A DNA stretch of 64,000 nt from Tenodera sinensis (GCA_030765045.1 CM060964.1:276391388-276455387); one strand, 5' to 3'; counted from the first letter of the stretch, positions 1-12,847 are shown. Notes: a model not told the origin generated them from the letters alone. A program made the numbers and translations.

Positions 1-762
1 TTGTAAAATCCTATGGTACTTGTCACTAGTTTTACGTCGGAATTAATGGTAAAAGTAATTAGAAGCAGACAAATCTCCGCCTAAGGTGCTGTGGAATCTG
101 CTATGATATTGTGGTTACAGAACAAAGGAGTTCAGAGTGACAGTGCTATGTGTATAACAGAACTTTATAGTATGACTGAATCAAACAAATCTAAAGAGGA
201 TCTTAAAGCAGACATCTTTTGTTTTATTGGGACACACTGTCTATTACTTGCACCCATACATGTGTGATCTCAACCCGATAGAACTAGCTTGGGCCAAGGT
301 AAAATGAATACTTGAAGAAATATAACAGATCAGGGGCAGACACAGGATTTGTTTTGGGGGGGAGGGGAACGGGGGGATCTGATGAGGTGCTACAATTAGA
401 AAATCTGGAAATGTCATCGTATGCATAACTGTCTTACAGAGTTGTACAATTACATTTAAAAAGAAGCCGATGAGGCGTTTTGCACATTTAATCCAGTACC
501 TCTTGAATTTTAATTTCCAAATTTTATGTAGGTATATACATCAACGCTAGTCCATTCAATCTGTCTGCTCCCATGGTGCTCCTAAACAGGTCTGTAGATA
601 CCGTAATGTTGAGAACGGACGTTCTGGTGTTGCTGTAGTTACCGCTAAAGTGCACAAAACTTTCAGGGTCTTGTGTATTAGTGGGGAAATAATTTCATTA
701 CACCTGTTCAAAGATGATACAGTGCCCCTCCACAGTTACTACCGAAGCAATCTAGGAGTTTC
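1..762. other. No recognisable gene
   Basis: AT-rich DNA with only short chance frames. A G-rich tract at about 356-377 sits in a fragment resembling the edge of a short DNA transposon, but no matching inverted end was found. I see no RNA gene or conserved protein motif. Confidence 0.5.
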
Positions 763-831
763 CTGCAGGCAGGCAGGTAGACAGGCGGGCGGGCAGACGG
801 ACCGACGGATGGACGGACGGATGGATGGATA
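763..831 (+). repeat. Degenerate purine-rich tetranucleotide repeat
   Basis: The stretch runs from CAGG repeats through CGGG and GACGG into GGAC and GGAT repeats. It is a short G-rich relative of the tetranucleotide class that forms the 46-49 kb arrays, here with the G-rich strand on top. The open frame crossing it is repeat-derived. Confidence 0.75.
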
Positions 832-996
832 AAATCTGAAAAACTATCATCCCGGTACCTGATTTGTAAAATCGGGATGTGTTTTCCAAATTCTAAATTT
901 ATTGAAACTGATAATACAATTTTTACAGAGACTCTCGTATATCAGATAATAGAAATAAAAAACAAAGAAAAGTGAAAGAAAGCTTGTTCTGATTGA

Positions 997-1950
997 TTAA
1001 TCTTGATTTTTCTTGACCCAGGACTTCTTTGTAGATCTTCTGAGTGGTTGAACAGTTAAATTAATACTAGTTGGTGAAATGTAATTTCTTATAGTTTCAT
1101 TCCAAGCCAATTCATTGATTTTAGTTGCGAGTATCTTTAGATGTTTATACAACTCTTGATTTCTCAGAATATCTAAAACTTGAAAACCTCTTAGATTATT
1201 TCTATCTTCTTCAGCTGCATTCCCATATTTGACGCATTCAAATAATGTGTGCTCTGGTGTGCCTGGGACTTTACAACAGCTACAATCATCGTCAGCTTGT
1301 TTATTTATTTTCATCCAGTATGTTCCATATGAGCCATGTCCTGTCAGATAGTGGTTTCAAATATTTTCATCTAAGTCATTCACTTATGTTCGGAAATAAA
1401 TTGTAGGTTCTTCTTCCTTCTTGGGCGTCATCCCATTCCTTTTGATAGTCTAATTTTAGTCTTGCTTTGACGTCTCTTAATGTATAAATTTTCCTACCCA
1501 TTATTTCTTGTACTTTTTCAACGTTATTCTCTCTAAACCCCTCGTAACTTGATTAACAAATCAATTGACTAAATTCCACCTGCTACAAATAGTGCCAATG
1601 TCAGTGTTGTGCAGACTGCTCCAGTATGACGTGATAGAATCTTTCGTTGTGTGCTCCTAATTTGGTGTTTTAATCTTATGTTGTTCATCCTCGCAGCCCA
1701 CACACCTGCAATATAACTTACCATGGAGGCGAAAATTGTGTAATGATAGGTCATTATTGTCCGCAAGGAGATTTTAAATTAAGACTGAATTAACGTTGAT
1801 AATTTGAACATAATGTTTCTGATTTGGTTCTTATACACTCAACGTGTTGACTAAAATTTAATTTTTCATCCAAGAGAAGACCTAAATATTTAGCCCCTTG
1901 CACAGTAGATTTTTCTATAGGGATTTCTTCGCTTAAGAGGATTGCCTTCG
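997..1950 (-). pseudogene. Non-LTR retrotransposon reverse transcriptase, C-terminal relic
   Basis: Read on the minus strand, three pieces in successive frames resemble the thumb and C-terminal domain of a non-LTR reverse transcriptase. The first (about 1950-1790) contains KYLGLLLDEKLNFSQHV, the usual 'YLG..LD..L.F..H' motif just after the palm. The second (about 1766-1569) contains SYIAGVWAARM and IRSTQRKILSRHTGA, the 'Y.a.vW' and 'l...QR..L...tgA' block. The third (1314-997) has a Cys-rich segment (CSCCKVPGTPEHTLFEC), a C-terminal knuckle typical of R1/Jockey-type ORF2. Frames are broken between pieces and the catalytic palm is missing upstream, where a C-rich tract and unrelated sequence begin. 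A 5'-truncated dead copy; the clade cannot be fixed. Confidence 0.75.
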
Positions 1951-2209
1951 TCATGGTTCTGGAGCTCCTTCTACCCCCCCCCCCCTCAGCGGCATTAACC
2001 CCAAGATGGAAGTTCGCCGCTTCCGGCGGTTTAGCCGAAACATTCGCCTCCTCCACCGTTGTGGACTTCGCCCGTAACCCTGGGCTGGGGTCCTGAACCA
2101 GGACGATCTTCCGGGCCAGAGAAACCTGGAGCTCACGTTGGCAGGGTCACTAATACCTGAAAATAGGGCTGTCTCGAGTGATAGTCCCCATCCGTTACTG
2201 CTACTACTC

Positions 2210-2480
2210 TTATTAAAGCTTATTCCATCTGTTGCTTGTTAATCCAAATAAACATTTACACATTTCGTTGTAGGATAAAGTAGGTAAAGTTATAAACACG
2301 GAAGTCCCTAAAAAAATACCGACAACGCTTAGTATGTTGTGTGGGACGGCAAATTGATCGGTTTTCGAACAGGAACCCCTGTCCGGCAATGCACGGTGTG
2401 GACACTGTAGCGCATCGAAGTGTGAGATGGGCGTACGTCCACATTTCGTCAATAAACCCAAATTCGAACTGTCTACATTA
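2210..2480 (-). repeat. Dispersed repeat, inverted partner of 4360-4535
   Basis: The block at about 2310-2440 reappears in reverse complement at about 4390-4530. Shared landmarks are the pair ACAACGCTTAGTATGTTGTG / CACAACATACTAAGCGTCGT and the segment around AATGCACGGT / ACCGTGCATT. It lies directly 3' of the Tc1/mariner-like coding relic, so it may be that element's 3' untranslated end. No target duplication was found. Confidence 0.6.
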
Positions 2481-2738
2481 CAAACGGGTTTCGAACTGTG
2501 TACTTCCTAGGTCATTGTAGATTCTATATCGCTGGTGGTGAACCTCATGCGCATGATGCAATACGTGCGACTGTGTTTGAAGGTTTTCAATCGTGCCATG
2601 GACTCGAGCCGTAAGGTCCTCCGCTGACGTTACAGGAGTGCCATACACCATGCCCTTCATAGAACTCCACAGAAGATAGTCGAGAGGAGTCAGATCTGGC
2701 GACCATGCTCCCCATGGAACTGGTCCACCTCTACCTCA
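2478..2738 (-). pseudogene. Tc1/mariner-like (IS630 superfamily) transposase, C-terminal relic
   Basis: Minus-strand translation gives WGAWSPDLTPLDYLLWSSMK followed by GMVYGTPVTSAEDLTARVHG and a helical tail ending in STQFE. The 'SPDL.PLDyfLW...K..vY..p....edL..ri' pattern is the hallmark of the last catalytic segment (the third acidic residue, D/E of the DDE triad) and C-terminus of insect Tc1/mariner-like transposases. The upstream two thirds, with the DNA-binding domain and the first two acidic residues, are not recognisable beyond about 2740, where direct CTCTACCTCA repeats interrupt homology. A truncated fossil. The repeat at 2210-2480 follows it on the same strand. Confidence 0.8.
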
Positions 2739-2740
2739 CT

Positions 2741-3344
2741 CTACCTCACTCATTGATTTAGATATGCCACGTTGAAGTGACTGCACACATTTACATCAAA
2801 GTGTGCTGGAGCTCAAGTTGGCAATTTCCGCAGATGTGTACTAGTACGTGTCGCACTGCTGTTAAAAGAAACGTTACTGTACTGGAAACTACACAAGCAA
2901 CGCAGTAGGGTGCGCACTAAGGACTCTATGGAAGAGTTTAGCTCATGCACAAGGATGGCTCAGATCGCTCATCCCAGTACACAGATAACTAAAGGATTGC
3001 ATACTTTCCGCATTAAGATACCAAAACAAATGTTGAAAGAGAAATTCAGTGTACGTGGACAAGAATCACGTGTTGACCGCGAGGTCAACATGCCAGCTTC
3101 ACTGACCAACGGTCGAATGTTTAAACCTAGATGGCGCGTGAGTGTAGTAGCGGCAGTACGCTAGAAGAGACCGTTGCGAGAGGACAATGGAAATCGTGAG
3201 AAGGATTGTTGGAATGTAATCGTGTTCGGTTCCTCTCAATCCTGAAAAGAAGGAATGCATCGAATAAACCTCTAAAAACGAAGTTTGTGCTATTTCTTTG
3301 ATATGAACAAAGTACCCTGAGAACTTCAAATCCATGCTTTTACC
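2741..3344. other. No recognisable gene
   Basis: Mixed-composition DNA between the mariner relic and the hAT element. Open frames in both directions at 2910-3335 overlap each other and show no family motif. It may include decayed 5' parts of the Tc1/mariner-like element, but I cannot align it. Confidence 0.4.
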
Positions 3345-3352
3345 GAGCTAAG

Positions 3353-4185
3353 CAGTGGCGGCTTGCAGTCAAAATTTTAGGGTAGGCAAGGTGTAACAAC
3401 AACAACAACAATAATCGTAGTAGTCGTAGTCCAGTAGAACCCCGTTTATCCGAAATAAAGGGGGCGAAGTCATTGCGGATAACGCAAACAATAGATATAT
3501 CGTTTGCTTGTTTAATAAGTGCAGAGTGAATGAGTGTGACTTACGGACGAATTACCGCCAAAACTAAAATTAATGAAGAAATTGAAAAATTGTCTGTCTG
3601 TAACATTGTGTTAAATAGCTAACACACTCCTCTGTTCATTGCCAGTGCGCCGCGAAAGCAGACTTTGTAATAGTTCACTAATTAAGTCGGTCATACTAGT
3701 ATTACAACACACTGGTATTACACCGAGTGATAGCAAAACGATTCGGGTCTCTGAGATCTTCACTCGTAGAGTATGGCTGTTCAGAAAAAGTCGCATAAAT
3801 TCGGATTTGGGCAGGCAAGTGTTCCGAGTGCTGGCAGACGTGTCTACGCATGCTCAGAGTGCATATACAGGCGGAATGTTTCCTTATCCATGTTCAAGGG
3901 CCTCGTACTGAGGAAAGGGGGCCGGGCCGGCTGAGGTTAAGCTTGCTGGCTCTCCACTACCCAGGTTCCATGCGTATCGTTTCTGCCGCGCGTTTCAAAC
4001 ACGCAGCGCAGTTTTGATGAATCGGAATTGAGATTCAAGGATTTGGCCATGCTTTTCTGAACTGCAATTTAGGGAAAATAACGGTTCAAATGATAAAATA
4101 CAGAATCATAGTTAAACATTATTTGTTGATGTATTACGGTAGGGCAGGCAATGCCTACCCTGCCTACCCCGAGGAGCCGCGCCTG
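3353..4185. mobile_element. Non-autonomous hAT-type element with perfect 8-bp target duplication
   Basis: The 833-bp unit starts CAGTGGCGGCT and ends AGCCGCGCCTG, giving terminal inverted repeats that match at 9 of 11 positions, followed on both sides by GGTAGGCA-type subterminal motifs. It is bounded by perfect 8-bp direct repeats GAGCTAAG at 3345-3352 and 4186-4193, the target-duplication length of hAT elements. There is no transposase frame. The left terminus is the same as that at 24395, beside the ZMYM1-like hAT relic, suggesting that family could have mobilised it. A pogo-family end is nested at about 3431. Confidence 0.88.
3432..3500 (+). mobile_element. Solo end of a pogo/Tigger-like MITE
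   Basis: The terminus CAGTAGAACCCCGTTTATCC, followed by an AATAAAGGGGGC block and GCGGATAACGC, closely matches the reverse complement of the right end of the complete 479-bp element at 53491-53969. No second end was found nearby, so this is a fragment inside the hAT unit. Confidence 0.65.
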
Positions 4186-4359
4186 GAGCTAAGTCGAGAT
4201 AATGACGCAAGGAGGGGGACCGCATTTTCTTTATAATGTGGTGCTGGTATCCAGTAACCTCTTACAGCATCCAACGGATACATCCAACGCAGGATAATTG
4301 AAAGATCAACCACCCTCATCCCATCAGCGGCTCGACCATATAGCGTCAAATTGGCTTCC

Positions 4360-4535
4360 CAACGTGAGACAACATTTCAGCGTCAATGTTAATAAATTGT
4401 CACCGCCGTTCGTTTTCAAACTTCGATGCTCTAAATTGTCCAAACCGTGCATTTCTAGACAGTGGTTCCTCTTTAAAAACCCACCAGTTTGCCGTCACGC
4501 ACAACATACTAAGCGTCGTCGGTTTTTTTTCTTTT
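4360..4535 (+). repeat. Inverted copy of the 2310-2440 repeat
   Basis: Same family as the 2210-2480 block in the opposite orientation (shared ACCGTGCATTTC, CGTCACGCACAACATACTAA and GCGTCGTCGG region). Ends in a T/G-rich tract. Frames across it are not conserved with the partner and are not coding. Confidence 0.6.
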
Positions 4536-4599
4536 TCTGGGTGGGGGGGGGGGACACCCAGTATATACTACCTACCTGCCTGCCTGCCCGCCCGCCTGT

Positions 4600-5300
4600 C
4601 TACACACTTCTCTACTACGTACTTAAAGTAGGTTGTATTCCACCCAAAAATGCAATACCGAGATTTCACCGGGAATACATGTTTTGGGACTCCCTGAATG
4701 AAAACAAATCTGTGTGCACGCGCGTGTATCTGTGTGTGTCTTTGTGCGTGTGTGTGTCTTTGTGCGTGTGTGTGTGTGTGCGCGCGCGCGTGTGTGTGGA
4801 ATAAACTATTTTCGAGATATTTCTTGGTATTGGTTTGAATATTCAAATACTTCTCTTTTTCTCAAATAGAAAGTGGTTCGTTTTTATGCCCTGGTCATAC
4901 AAAGGGATTGTTATGTCAAAGCCATTACATAGCGACTAGCTCTCAAGCCTAATGTATTCCCCATTTCCCATTATACCTATAAAGAAATTTGTAATAAAAC
5001 CATTTCTACAAATGTTTATCTTGATTAACATGAAGTAGATAGAAAAATGGACGTGTTTAGGAACAGCTTGTACAAAGAGTAAGTAGAGAAAGTCATATGA
5101 CAGCACACATAGGAGTCTTAAACAGCGTGTCGCTATGTGATGGTTCTGAAATCTACGCTCTTTGCACTTTCACGAGAAAAAAAAAACGAATAGCGACTTG
5201 CCAGTTGAGACAAATATAAGTAGGTATTTGAAAAAATAGTCATATCAAGGAATATAATGAAGATGATTAACTCAAAAAAGACAAACATTTTCGTTTAACG
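4600..5300 (+). mobile_element. FB dispersed repeat copy
   Basis: Matches the consensus derived from 16975-17791: a left part with 'attccacccaaaaatgcaat' and 'gatttcaccgggaatacatg', an internal GT-rich segment (4730-4797), then 'aaatgtttatcttgattaac' and the right end 'agtagagaaagtcatatgac' near 5088. The middle is deleted relative to the 16975 copy. No coding capacity. Confidence 0.75.
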
Positions 5301-5340
5301 ATATCTACGCTTTTTGATATACTAAGAGTTACTATGATCT

Positions 5341-5590
5341 AACGAGCGCGATGTCTCGGCGGTAACGTGTGGTTCGCCTTCGGGAGGTTGTGGGTCCGAT
5401 TCCCGTGGCCGACCTTCCTGTGCCATGGGTATTTTCGGGGATTTCCCCGGATCACCAGGCGAATGCTGGGAAGGACAACAACATCCCCCGAATTTCCCGT
5501 CTTTCCATTTCGCTTCATTAATCATTTCATTCACCGTTCATCCCGTTTATTCTTTCAGGGTCGCAAGTGTCAGCGAAGGCGTTAGGTGCA
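5341..5590 (+). mobile_element. tRNA-derived SINE, family S1
   Basis: A tRNA-like head holds a degraded A box (about 5355-5372) and a B box GGGTCCGATTCCC at 5391-5403. The body contains GTATTTTCGGGGATTTCCCC and CCAGGCGAATGCTGGGAAGG, then pyrimidine-rich sequence and a TTCTTTCAGGGTCGCAAGTG segment. Head and body both match the SINE split across 49690-50461 on the minus strand. The tRNA-like part has lost cloverleaf pairing, so it is not a tRNA gene. Confidence 0.8.
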
Positions 5591-6427
<837 letters not shown>

Positions 6428-6429
6428 TA

Positions 6430-6545
6430 GTTGTTCAGTGAGTCTCAAACTACGTACCTACTTCTCTAAAATTTCTGTATCGAATTTTTCGTTGGAATAC
6501 AAAGTAGGTGAAAAGTTGACGCTTTTAAGACATGATTATGTGTAT
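6430..6545 (-). mobile_element. FB dispersed repeat, terminal fragment
   Basis: Contains 'tgtatcgaatttttcgttgg' and 'aatacaaagtaggtgaaaag', reverse complement of the FB left end (compare the right part of the inverted copy at 36205-36262). Confidence 0.55.
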
Positions 6546-6900
6546 ACAAAATATAAACTTTAATCTAAACATGAGAGTGCCCTAGCATTACAGATCCCTA
6601 AGCGGTTATTCTAACTTTCAAAATGAAGAATAAAGTATTTTGATCTATCAATATTTTATGATACTTGTATTGTGATAGCAATGAAACTGTACTTCTGATA
6701 ATGGCTGCTGTGTTGGCTACGCTCCAGATGACCCTGAACAAGGTGAGAATCGTGAGCGAGAGTCTCAAGGCCACTTAAAGGTTAAACCCTGGTCCGGAGG
6801 TCGGCAGGACTAGCGGATCAGGCTTGAATTCCCAAAATTCCACCTTTAATTTTGTGTGCTGCTCATTTCTCAACTCTTGAGCTGCTTCAAAGTAATCAGT
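6546..6900. other. No recognisable gene
   Basis: No motif or repeat identified. Confidence 0.4.
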
Positions 6901-7156
6901 TTTCACGTGGCTAACGAAAAAGACAAGCTACGGAGCAAACTGTAGTGACGTAATTCTCCTAGTCTGGTCATGGCCCAATGAAGTGGTTACAATCGCCTAA
7001 TACATCCATATTTTAAACAACCAAAAACAATTGTTCGTCGAATTTATACAATAGGTACAGTTTCATCATGATAGTATACAATGTTAGCCATGTTACCATT
7101 ACTACATAACTCCGATTCGCTCCGCAGTCTGTCTTTTCGTTAGCCACGAATTTTCA
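6901..7156. mobile_element. Short fold-back / MITE-like element
   Basis: The arm at 6901-6943 (TTTTCACGTGGCTAACGAAA onward) is repeated in reverse complement at about 7113-7156 (TTTTCGTTAGCCACGAATTT), matching at most of about 40 positions. The arms enclose about 170 bp of AT-rich sequence without a frame. Superfamily and target duplication are unclear. Confidence 0.7.
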
Positions 7157-8136
<980 letters not shown>

Positions 8137-8289
8137 TTGTTATTGTTAACCAACCCCACCCCAGGCCCATCGCTGTCTCCTCCCCTGGAACGAGCCGTCT
8201 TGCCCAGGCTCACACACATTTGCTGGTGCGGTCACCACTATTCTACAACCCCCATTATATATCCACAAAGGGCACTCAGCAGAATTGAA

Positions 8290-9230
8290 TAAGCTGCTGT
8301 GCGAGTTCGATCGTGGTCCCCGCGGCAATATCCCGCGATTACCAGGTGCGAACGCGCACGGAGGCGGATTATAGACAACTCTGCAGATTTCTGCAGGCGC
8401 GTGGGATTACGTTCCACTTAGCCCCACGTGACGCCTCCAGAACTTTCCGCCTGGTAATTAAGCCTTTTCCTATGTACAGAGCAGAGGAGGAGCTCTAAGC
8501 CACCCTGGAAAACATGCAAGTGCATGTAACCAGGGTTGAGCAACCGAGGCACTATAATGCCTCCAGAACGCCACTGGTTTGATTCGAGCAGGTCGTTGTT
8601 CCACGATAATTCGCTCCTTTGAAGCAATTTCACTCCAATTTTCGACATTCTCCGATTTGAACAACTTTGGAATAAATCAGCCTATAGGGCTCCCTAGAGA
8701 CGCCTGGCAGCCACGATTCTGCTGGCTGTCACGCTCCCCCCCCCCCAACTCAGAATCTGCGCCCTTTGGAGACAGCAAGGTTACGGAGGGCGCTACCGGG
8801 CTTGTCCTGAGTACAGGAGGCAACTTAATTTCCTGCGCCAGAACTCAGGCAGGCAGCCACCTACCGGTTCCCTCAGGGAACAAGGGCCCAGTACCCCGTC
8901 TCGCTCTGTGGCACAGACAGAGCGAAAGCGCCCAAACCCCCCAAACCCACCAGCCGGCTGCACAGAGCCACCAAGCTTCAGCAGTGGGCGGTTCATCCAC
9001 CCAACCAGACGCCGCAACCGTTTCAGACCAGGGCCTGCCAGCAACGTGCCGCTGAACCACAGCAGGGTCAGAATTACACGGCGAGTGGCACGTTTGTCTA
9101 GGAGTGGGACCCCCGAATCCCCTCACAGTCACACGACGCCCTCACCCCATATGCGCAGGCACTTACTGCGAATATGGAGGCCACCGGGATCCCCTGGCAT
9201 CATGTTAGGGACTTGGCCATAGGGGTACTT
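8290..9230 (+). pseudogene. Jockey-type ORF1 (gag-like nucleic-acid-binding protein), decayed
   Basis: The frame at 8313-8498 reads SRDYQVRTRTEADYRQLCRF and then ASRTFRLVIKPFPMYRAEEE. A one-base shift continues it as ATLENMQVHVTRVEQPRHYN. This is the RRM-like / PRE_C2HC-type block of Jockey ORF1 proteins ('fR.VikgLp....eei...L...g..v..v'). Downstream, frames at 8771-9222 give CPEYRRQLNFLRQN and a Pro/Ser/Thr-rich tail rich in NPPNPP and PSFSSGR, as is common at ORF1 C-termini. The Cys-His knuckles expected between these parts are not intact. At least two frame changes are needed. ORF1 proteins bind element RNA in the cytoplasm; this copy cannot. Confidence 0.65.
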
Positions 9231-9351
9231 ACCCTGTTACTTACTAGGCCACTAGAAACCCAGCTGATTCTGCAGGAGTACACGCACTTTTTCGCGCTAT
9301 TCCAGCACCAAGAGAGATTTTATGAGTAGCTTAGACACTCAGCCCACCACG

Positions 9352-9392
9352 ACACACACACACACACACACACATACACACACACACACTTA
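9352..9392 (+). repeat. CA microsatellite
   Basis: About 20 CA units with one TA interruption, in the spacer between ORF1 and ORF2 of the Jockey-like element. Confidence 0.95.
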
Positions 9393-9431
9393 TCACAAAT
9401 TAACACAATACCACCAATACACCCCCCCCCA

Positions 9432-12081
9432 ATGGATTTAATGAATAACGACCACCGGCTACGACTCATGACATGGAATGCACACGGGGTACGCAGCAAG
9501 AAACACGAGCTAGTCTCATTCCTTCAGAGACACGACATTCACCTAGCCCTACTTACAGAAACACACCTGCAAAATACAGACAAATTTACCATCCCCGGTT
9601 ACTTAGTGTATCGCACCGATAGGAACCGTCGCGGGGGAGACACTGCAATAGCCATAAGGCGTGACGTCACGCACTGCCAAGCACACATCCCTCCCCTCTC
9701 ACGCATTGAGGCAACAGCAGTACACGTTACAATCAATCAGATCCGCGCTACGGTAGTGGCCACATACAATCCGCCTGGCGATATCGATACTTCTGACATA
9801 GACATACTCCTTGCTCTGAACCATCAGACAATAATAGCAGGTGACTTAAACGCCAAGCACACGCTGTGAAACTGCACCTCCTCCAACACGGAAGGTGTAA
9901 AGCTTCTCCAGCATGAAAACTCCTCAGACAACGTCATAACAGCCCCAGATGAACCCACATACGTTCCCCATCAGCAATACCAACGCCCCGACATACTGGA
10001 CATAGCTGTCCTTCGAAATTTCACGCAGCAAGTGCATCTGAAAGTCATCAACGACCTGACATCAGACCACTTACCGCTATTAATCGCCATTAACGCTTCA
10101 CCGACTCTAACCCCACCCCTACCGTGACACAATGACAATAAGGCAGACTGGCAGCGCTTTCAGGAGACCATAAATGCTAACCTCAACCCAATAGACATCG
10201 AAACTCCCAAAGATTTAGAGCAAGCATTAGCACACCTAGAAAACACCATTAAATTTTCCATTACACAGTCAGTGCCGATCAATCAGTCGCGCAATCACAC
10301 CCCTCCAAGCTCACCAGGCCTCCGCGAGCTCACAATGGAGCGCAACAAGGCCCGCCGATGACATGCGCATCATCCTGCTGACCGAAGCAACCTACAAAGG
10401 CTAAACGCATGACTTCGGCTGCTCACGTACTCGCTAGTCTCCCAACAATGGAATAACACACTCCACGATCTAGATACCAACCGCGCCACAGTTTGGCACA
10501 TATCAAAGCGACTATTACGCGAAAGCCCACAAATCCCTCCCTTATACTACAACAACCACATAGCCACGTCAGACCCAGAAAAAGCTGAAGCCCTAGCCGA
10601 CTCATTGCAACTCACCCTCGCGCCAAATGACACGCCCTCATTCCCAGCTTTTACACTCGAAACAGATAATCTTACCAGAGACTATAGCACCACGACACAC
10701 AACCGTATCCGCAGAACTAACGCAGGAGAAATCCAATGGATAAACAAACATCTCCCTAATCGTAAGAGCCCTGGCCCTGACAAAATCCCTAACGTTGCTT
10801 TAAAGAATCTACCCCCGCAACTACTCTCATTCATGGCCCTTATTTTCAATTATGTCCTGCAATCAGGCTATTTCCCCTCAAAATGGAAAGCAGCAAATGT
10901 CCTACTTTTCCCAACGCCTCATAAAGACCTAACTAATCCTAGTAATTATCGCCCGATTAGTCTGCTGAACTCACCCAGTAAGCTCCTCGAGAAAGTCATT
11001 TCTAAACGCATAAACGCACACATCGTTAAGCACAACATCCTCGTACCAGAACATTTCGGCTTCCACACCCAACTGTCCACCACGCTACACCTACAACGCG
11101 CTACCGAATTTATCACCCGCGGGTTTAACATCGACAAATCGACCGGTGCACTGTTTCTTGATATAGAACGTGCATTCGACAGAGTATGGCATCAAGGGCT
11201 TCTCCGAAAACTCCACTTCTACAACTTCTCCGACACCATGATTAAACTTGTAGCCAACTACCTGTCCGGAAGACAATTCTCAAGCTTAGTAAATAACGCC
11301 CGATCCGCACCCAGACCAATCGCAGCCGGCATTCCACAAGGAAGTATACTCGGGCCGGTCCTGTTCAACCTGTACATGAATGATCTCCCACAAATACACC
11401 CAGCGACGTACTGCCTTTGCGTAGACGATACCGCCATAATGACCCACTCTTCACAGCCTAAAATGATACGCCGATACCTTCAAAGAGTCCTAGACAACCT
11501 TACAGACTGGCTCAACAAACGGCGCGTTAAGATCAATACCACCAAATGCCACGCCATCATTTGCACAAAGCGCTATAAGCACCGCCATCCCGCACATAGT
11601 TTGCCACCTCTAACACTTTTCGGAAACAACATAGCCTGGACAAACCAAGTCAAAGACCTTGGCGGTCATATGGACCAAGCGCTCTCATGGAAAGATCATG
11701 TTCAAGTAACATCAAAAAGCCCGCGCCCAACTACGCAAATTATACCCACTAATAAACTATAGTAACTCCCTTAAGCTTAACACAGCGCTTACGTTATATA
11801 AAACACTCATACGCCCGATACTAACTTACGCTGCCCCGGTATGGGGATATGCCGCGCCGTTGCATATTAAACGCCTTCAAAGCTTCCAAAATAGGTGCCT
11901 CCGCATTGTAGCTAAAGTACCCAAATTAGCTCTCTCAGATCTCCTACACGCCGAACTTAAGGACCATAGTATAGAACAATTCATCAAACTGCTAGCCCAC
12001 AAACTGTATACCTCCCTCTCCCGCAACAACAACCCACTAACCCGCGACTTAGGCCACTATGATACCGACCACGATAAATAA
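9432..12081 (+). pseudogene. Jockey-type ORF2: AP endonuclease plus reverse transcriptase, inactivated
   Basis: ATG at 9432 opens MDLMNNDHRLRLMTWNAHGV, the start of an APE-type endonuclease. LALLTETHL, YRTDRNRRGGDTAIAI and IIAGDLNAKHTL are endonuclease blocks, the last carrying the D.N catalytic motif. The same frame continues to 11762 through only four stops, all TGA (9867, 10125, 10359, 10410). The RT domain shows SPGPDKIPNVALKNLP, NYRPISLLNSPSKLLEKVI, LDIERAFDRVWHQGLL and AGIPQGSILGPVLFNLYMND. The active-site box reads CVDDTAI, keeping both aspartates where FADD or YADD is usual. A frameshift in the A-run at 11714-11718 moves the remainder (RPILTYAAPVWGYAAPLHIK onward) to another frame ending at 12081. 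Length matches a normal Jockey ORF2 of roughly 900 codons. No RNase H domain is present. Confidence 0.93.
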
Positions 12082-12807
12082 AAACGTCCGCTCTCACTAT
12101 TCGACCGCGCACTCACCCCAAACCACGGCTTTAGACGCCCGCATACACCTTGTGCGACTAGTTCCCCCATAACACACAAAACATAGCACAACCATGGGCA
12201 ACACCCCAATACCTCAACTCTACCCTCACAGCCTGACTTGCGTAACTAAGTGAACTCCCCCACGCCCGCAACATTCTTGAGTTAACTAAATTAATCACTC
12301 TCAGCTTTATTATTTCAGGGCACGTTCAACACACAACCTTCGACCAGCACGTGCTGCCGAGACACCAGAGATAAACGATAATGTACGGCGAACTCCGCCC
12401 CAAACACTACTTCTTTAACTGCATGTTTTAACCTACATTCTCGCGTAAGCCCGCATGTATACTACCAATAACCGTACTAACATAACTAACAACCGCACTA
12501 CCTTCTATATCTGCATGCTACTAACCACAGGGCGCCACGCAGGACTTGTCATGTGTGTCGCCCAGCTATATCACTGACTCGCTCGCATGCTTGCATGCCA
12601 GCACACCAACTAACGTAATTAACCGGTGTGCTCAAACGGAACCCGACCTATTAGACTTAGTCTTGCTTAGAACACCTTTAATTAACACGAACACCTCCTG
12701 CATGGCATGTTATTAGTTTACTAACTGCATGTGCATGGGGAGGTGATGTAGCGCACGGCCTTGCATGCCGGTCGATCGTCACCGGGGCTGGCAGGTGTAG
12801 AGCCAGT

Positions 12808-12808
<1 letters not shown>
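12082..12808 (+). other. 3' untranslated region of the Jockey-like element
   Basis: C/A-rich top strand continuous in composition with ORF2 and terminated by the poly-A run. No further coding motif; short palindromes such as GCATGCTTGCATGC near 12586-12599. Confidence 0.6.

Positions 12809-12843
<35 letters not shown>
12809..12843 (+). other. Poly-A tail of the Jockey-like element
   Basis: Run of 35 A residues after AGAGCCAGTC, placed where a target-primed retrotransposon ends. Composition changes abruptly after it. Confidence 0.85.

Positions 12844-12847
<4 letters not shown>

Larger units (their letters stand above)
8150..12843 (+). mobile_element. Jockey-like non-LTR retrotransposon, near full length, inactive
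   Basis: A decayed ORF1 (about 8290-9230), a CA-rich spacer, ORF2 with endonuclease and reverse transcriptase (9432-12081), about 700 bp of 3' untranslated DNA and a 35-nt poly-A tail (12809-12843) lie in the expected order on one strand. The 5' limit is approximate: coding similarity starts soon after the microsatellite ends at about 8136, so the copy may be slightly 5' truncated. No convincing target duplication was found. GC content is clearly higher than in the flanks, and C-rich codons dominate the top strand. The element cannot be active, since ORF1 is frame-broken and ORF2 has four stops and a frameshift. Confidence 0.85.

Noticed and set aside
9867..10412. In-frame TGA codons as possible recoding (selenocysteine or Trp)
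   Set aside because: The same frame also has a frameshift downstream and ORF1 is broken, so ordinary decay is a sufficient explanation.
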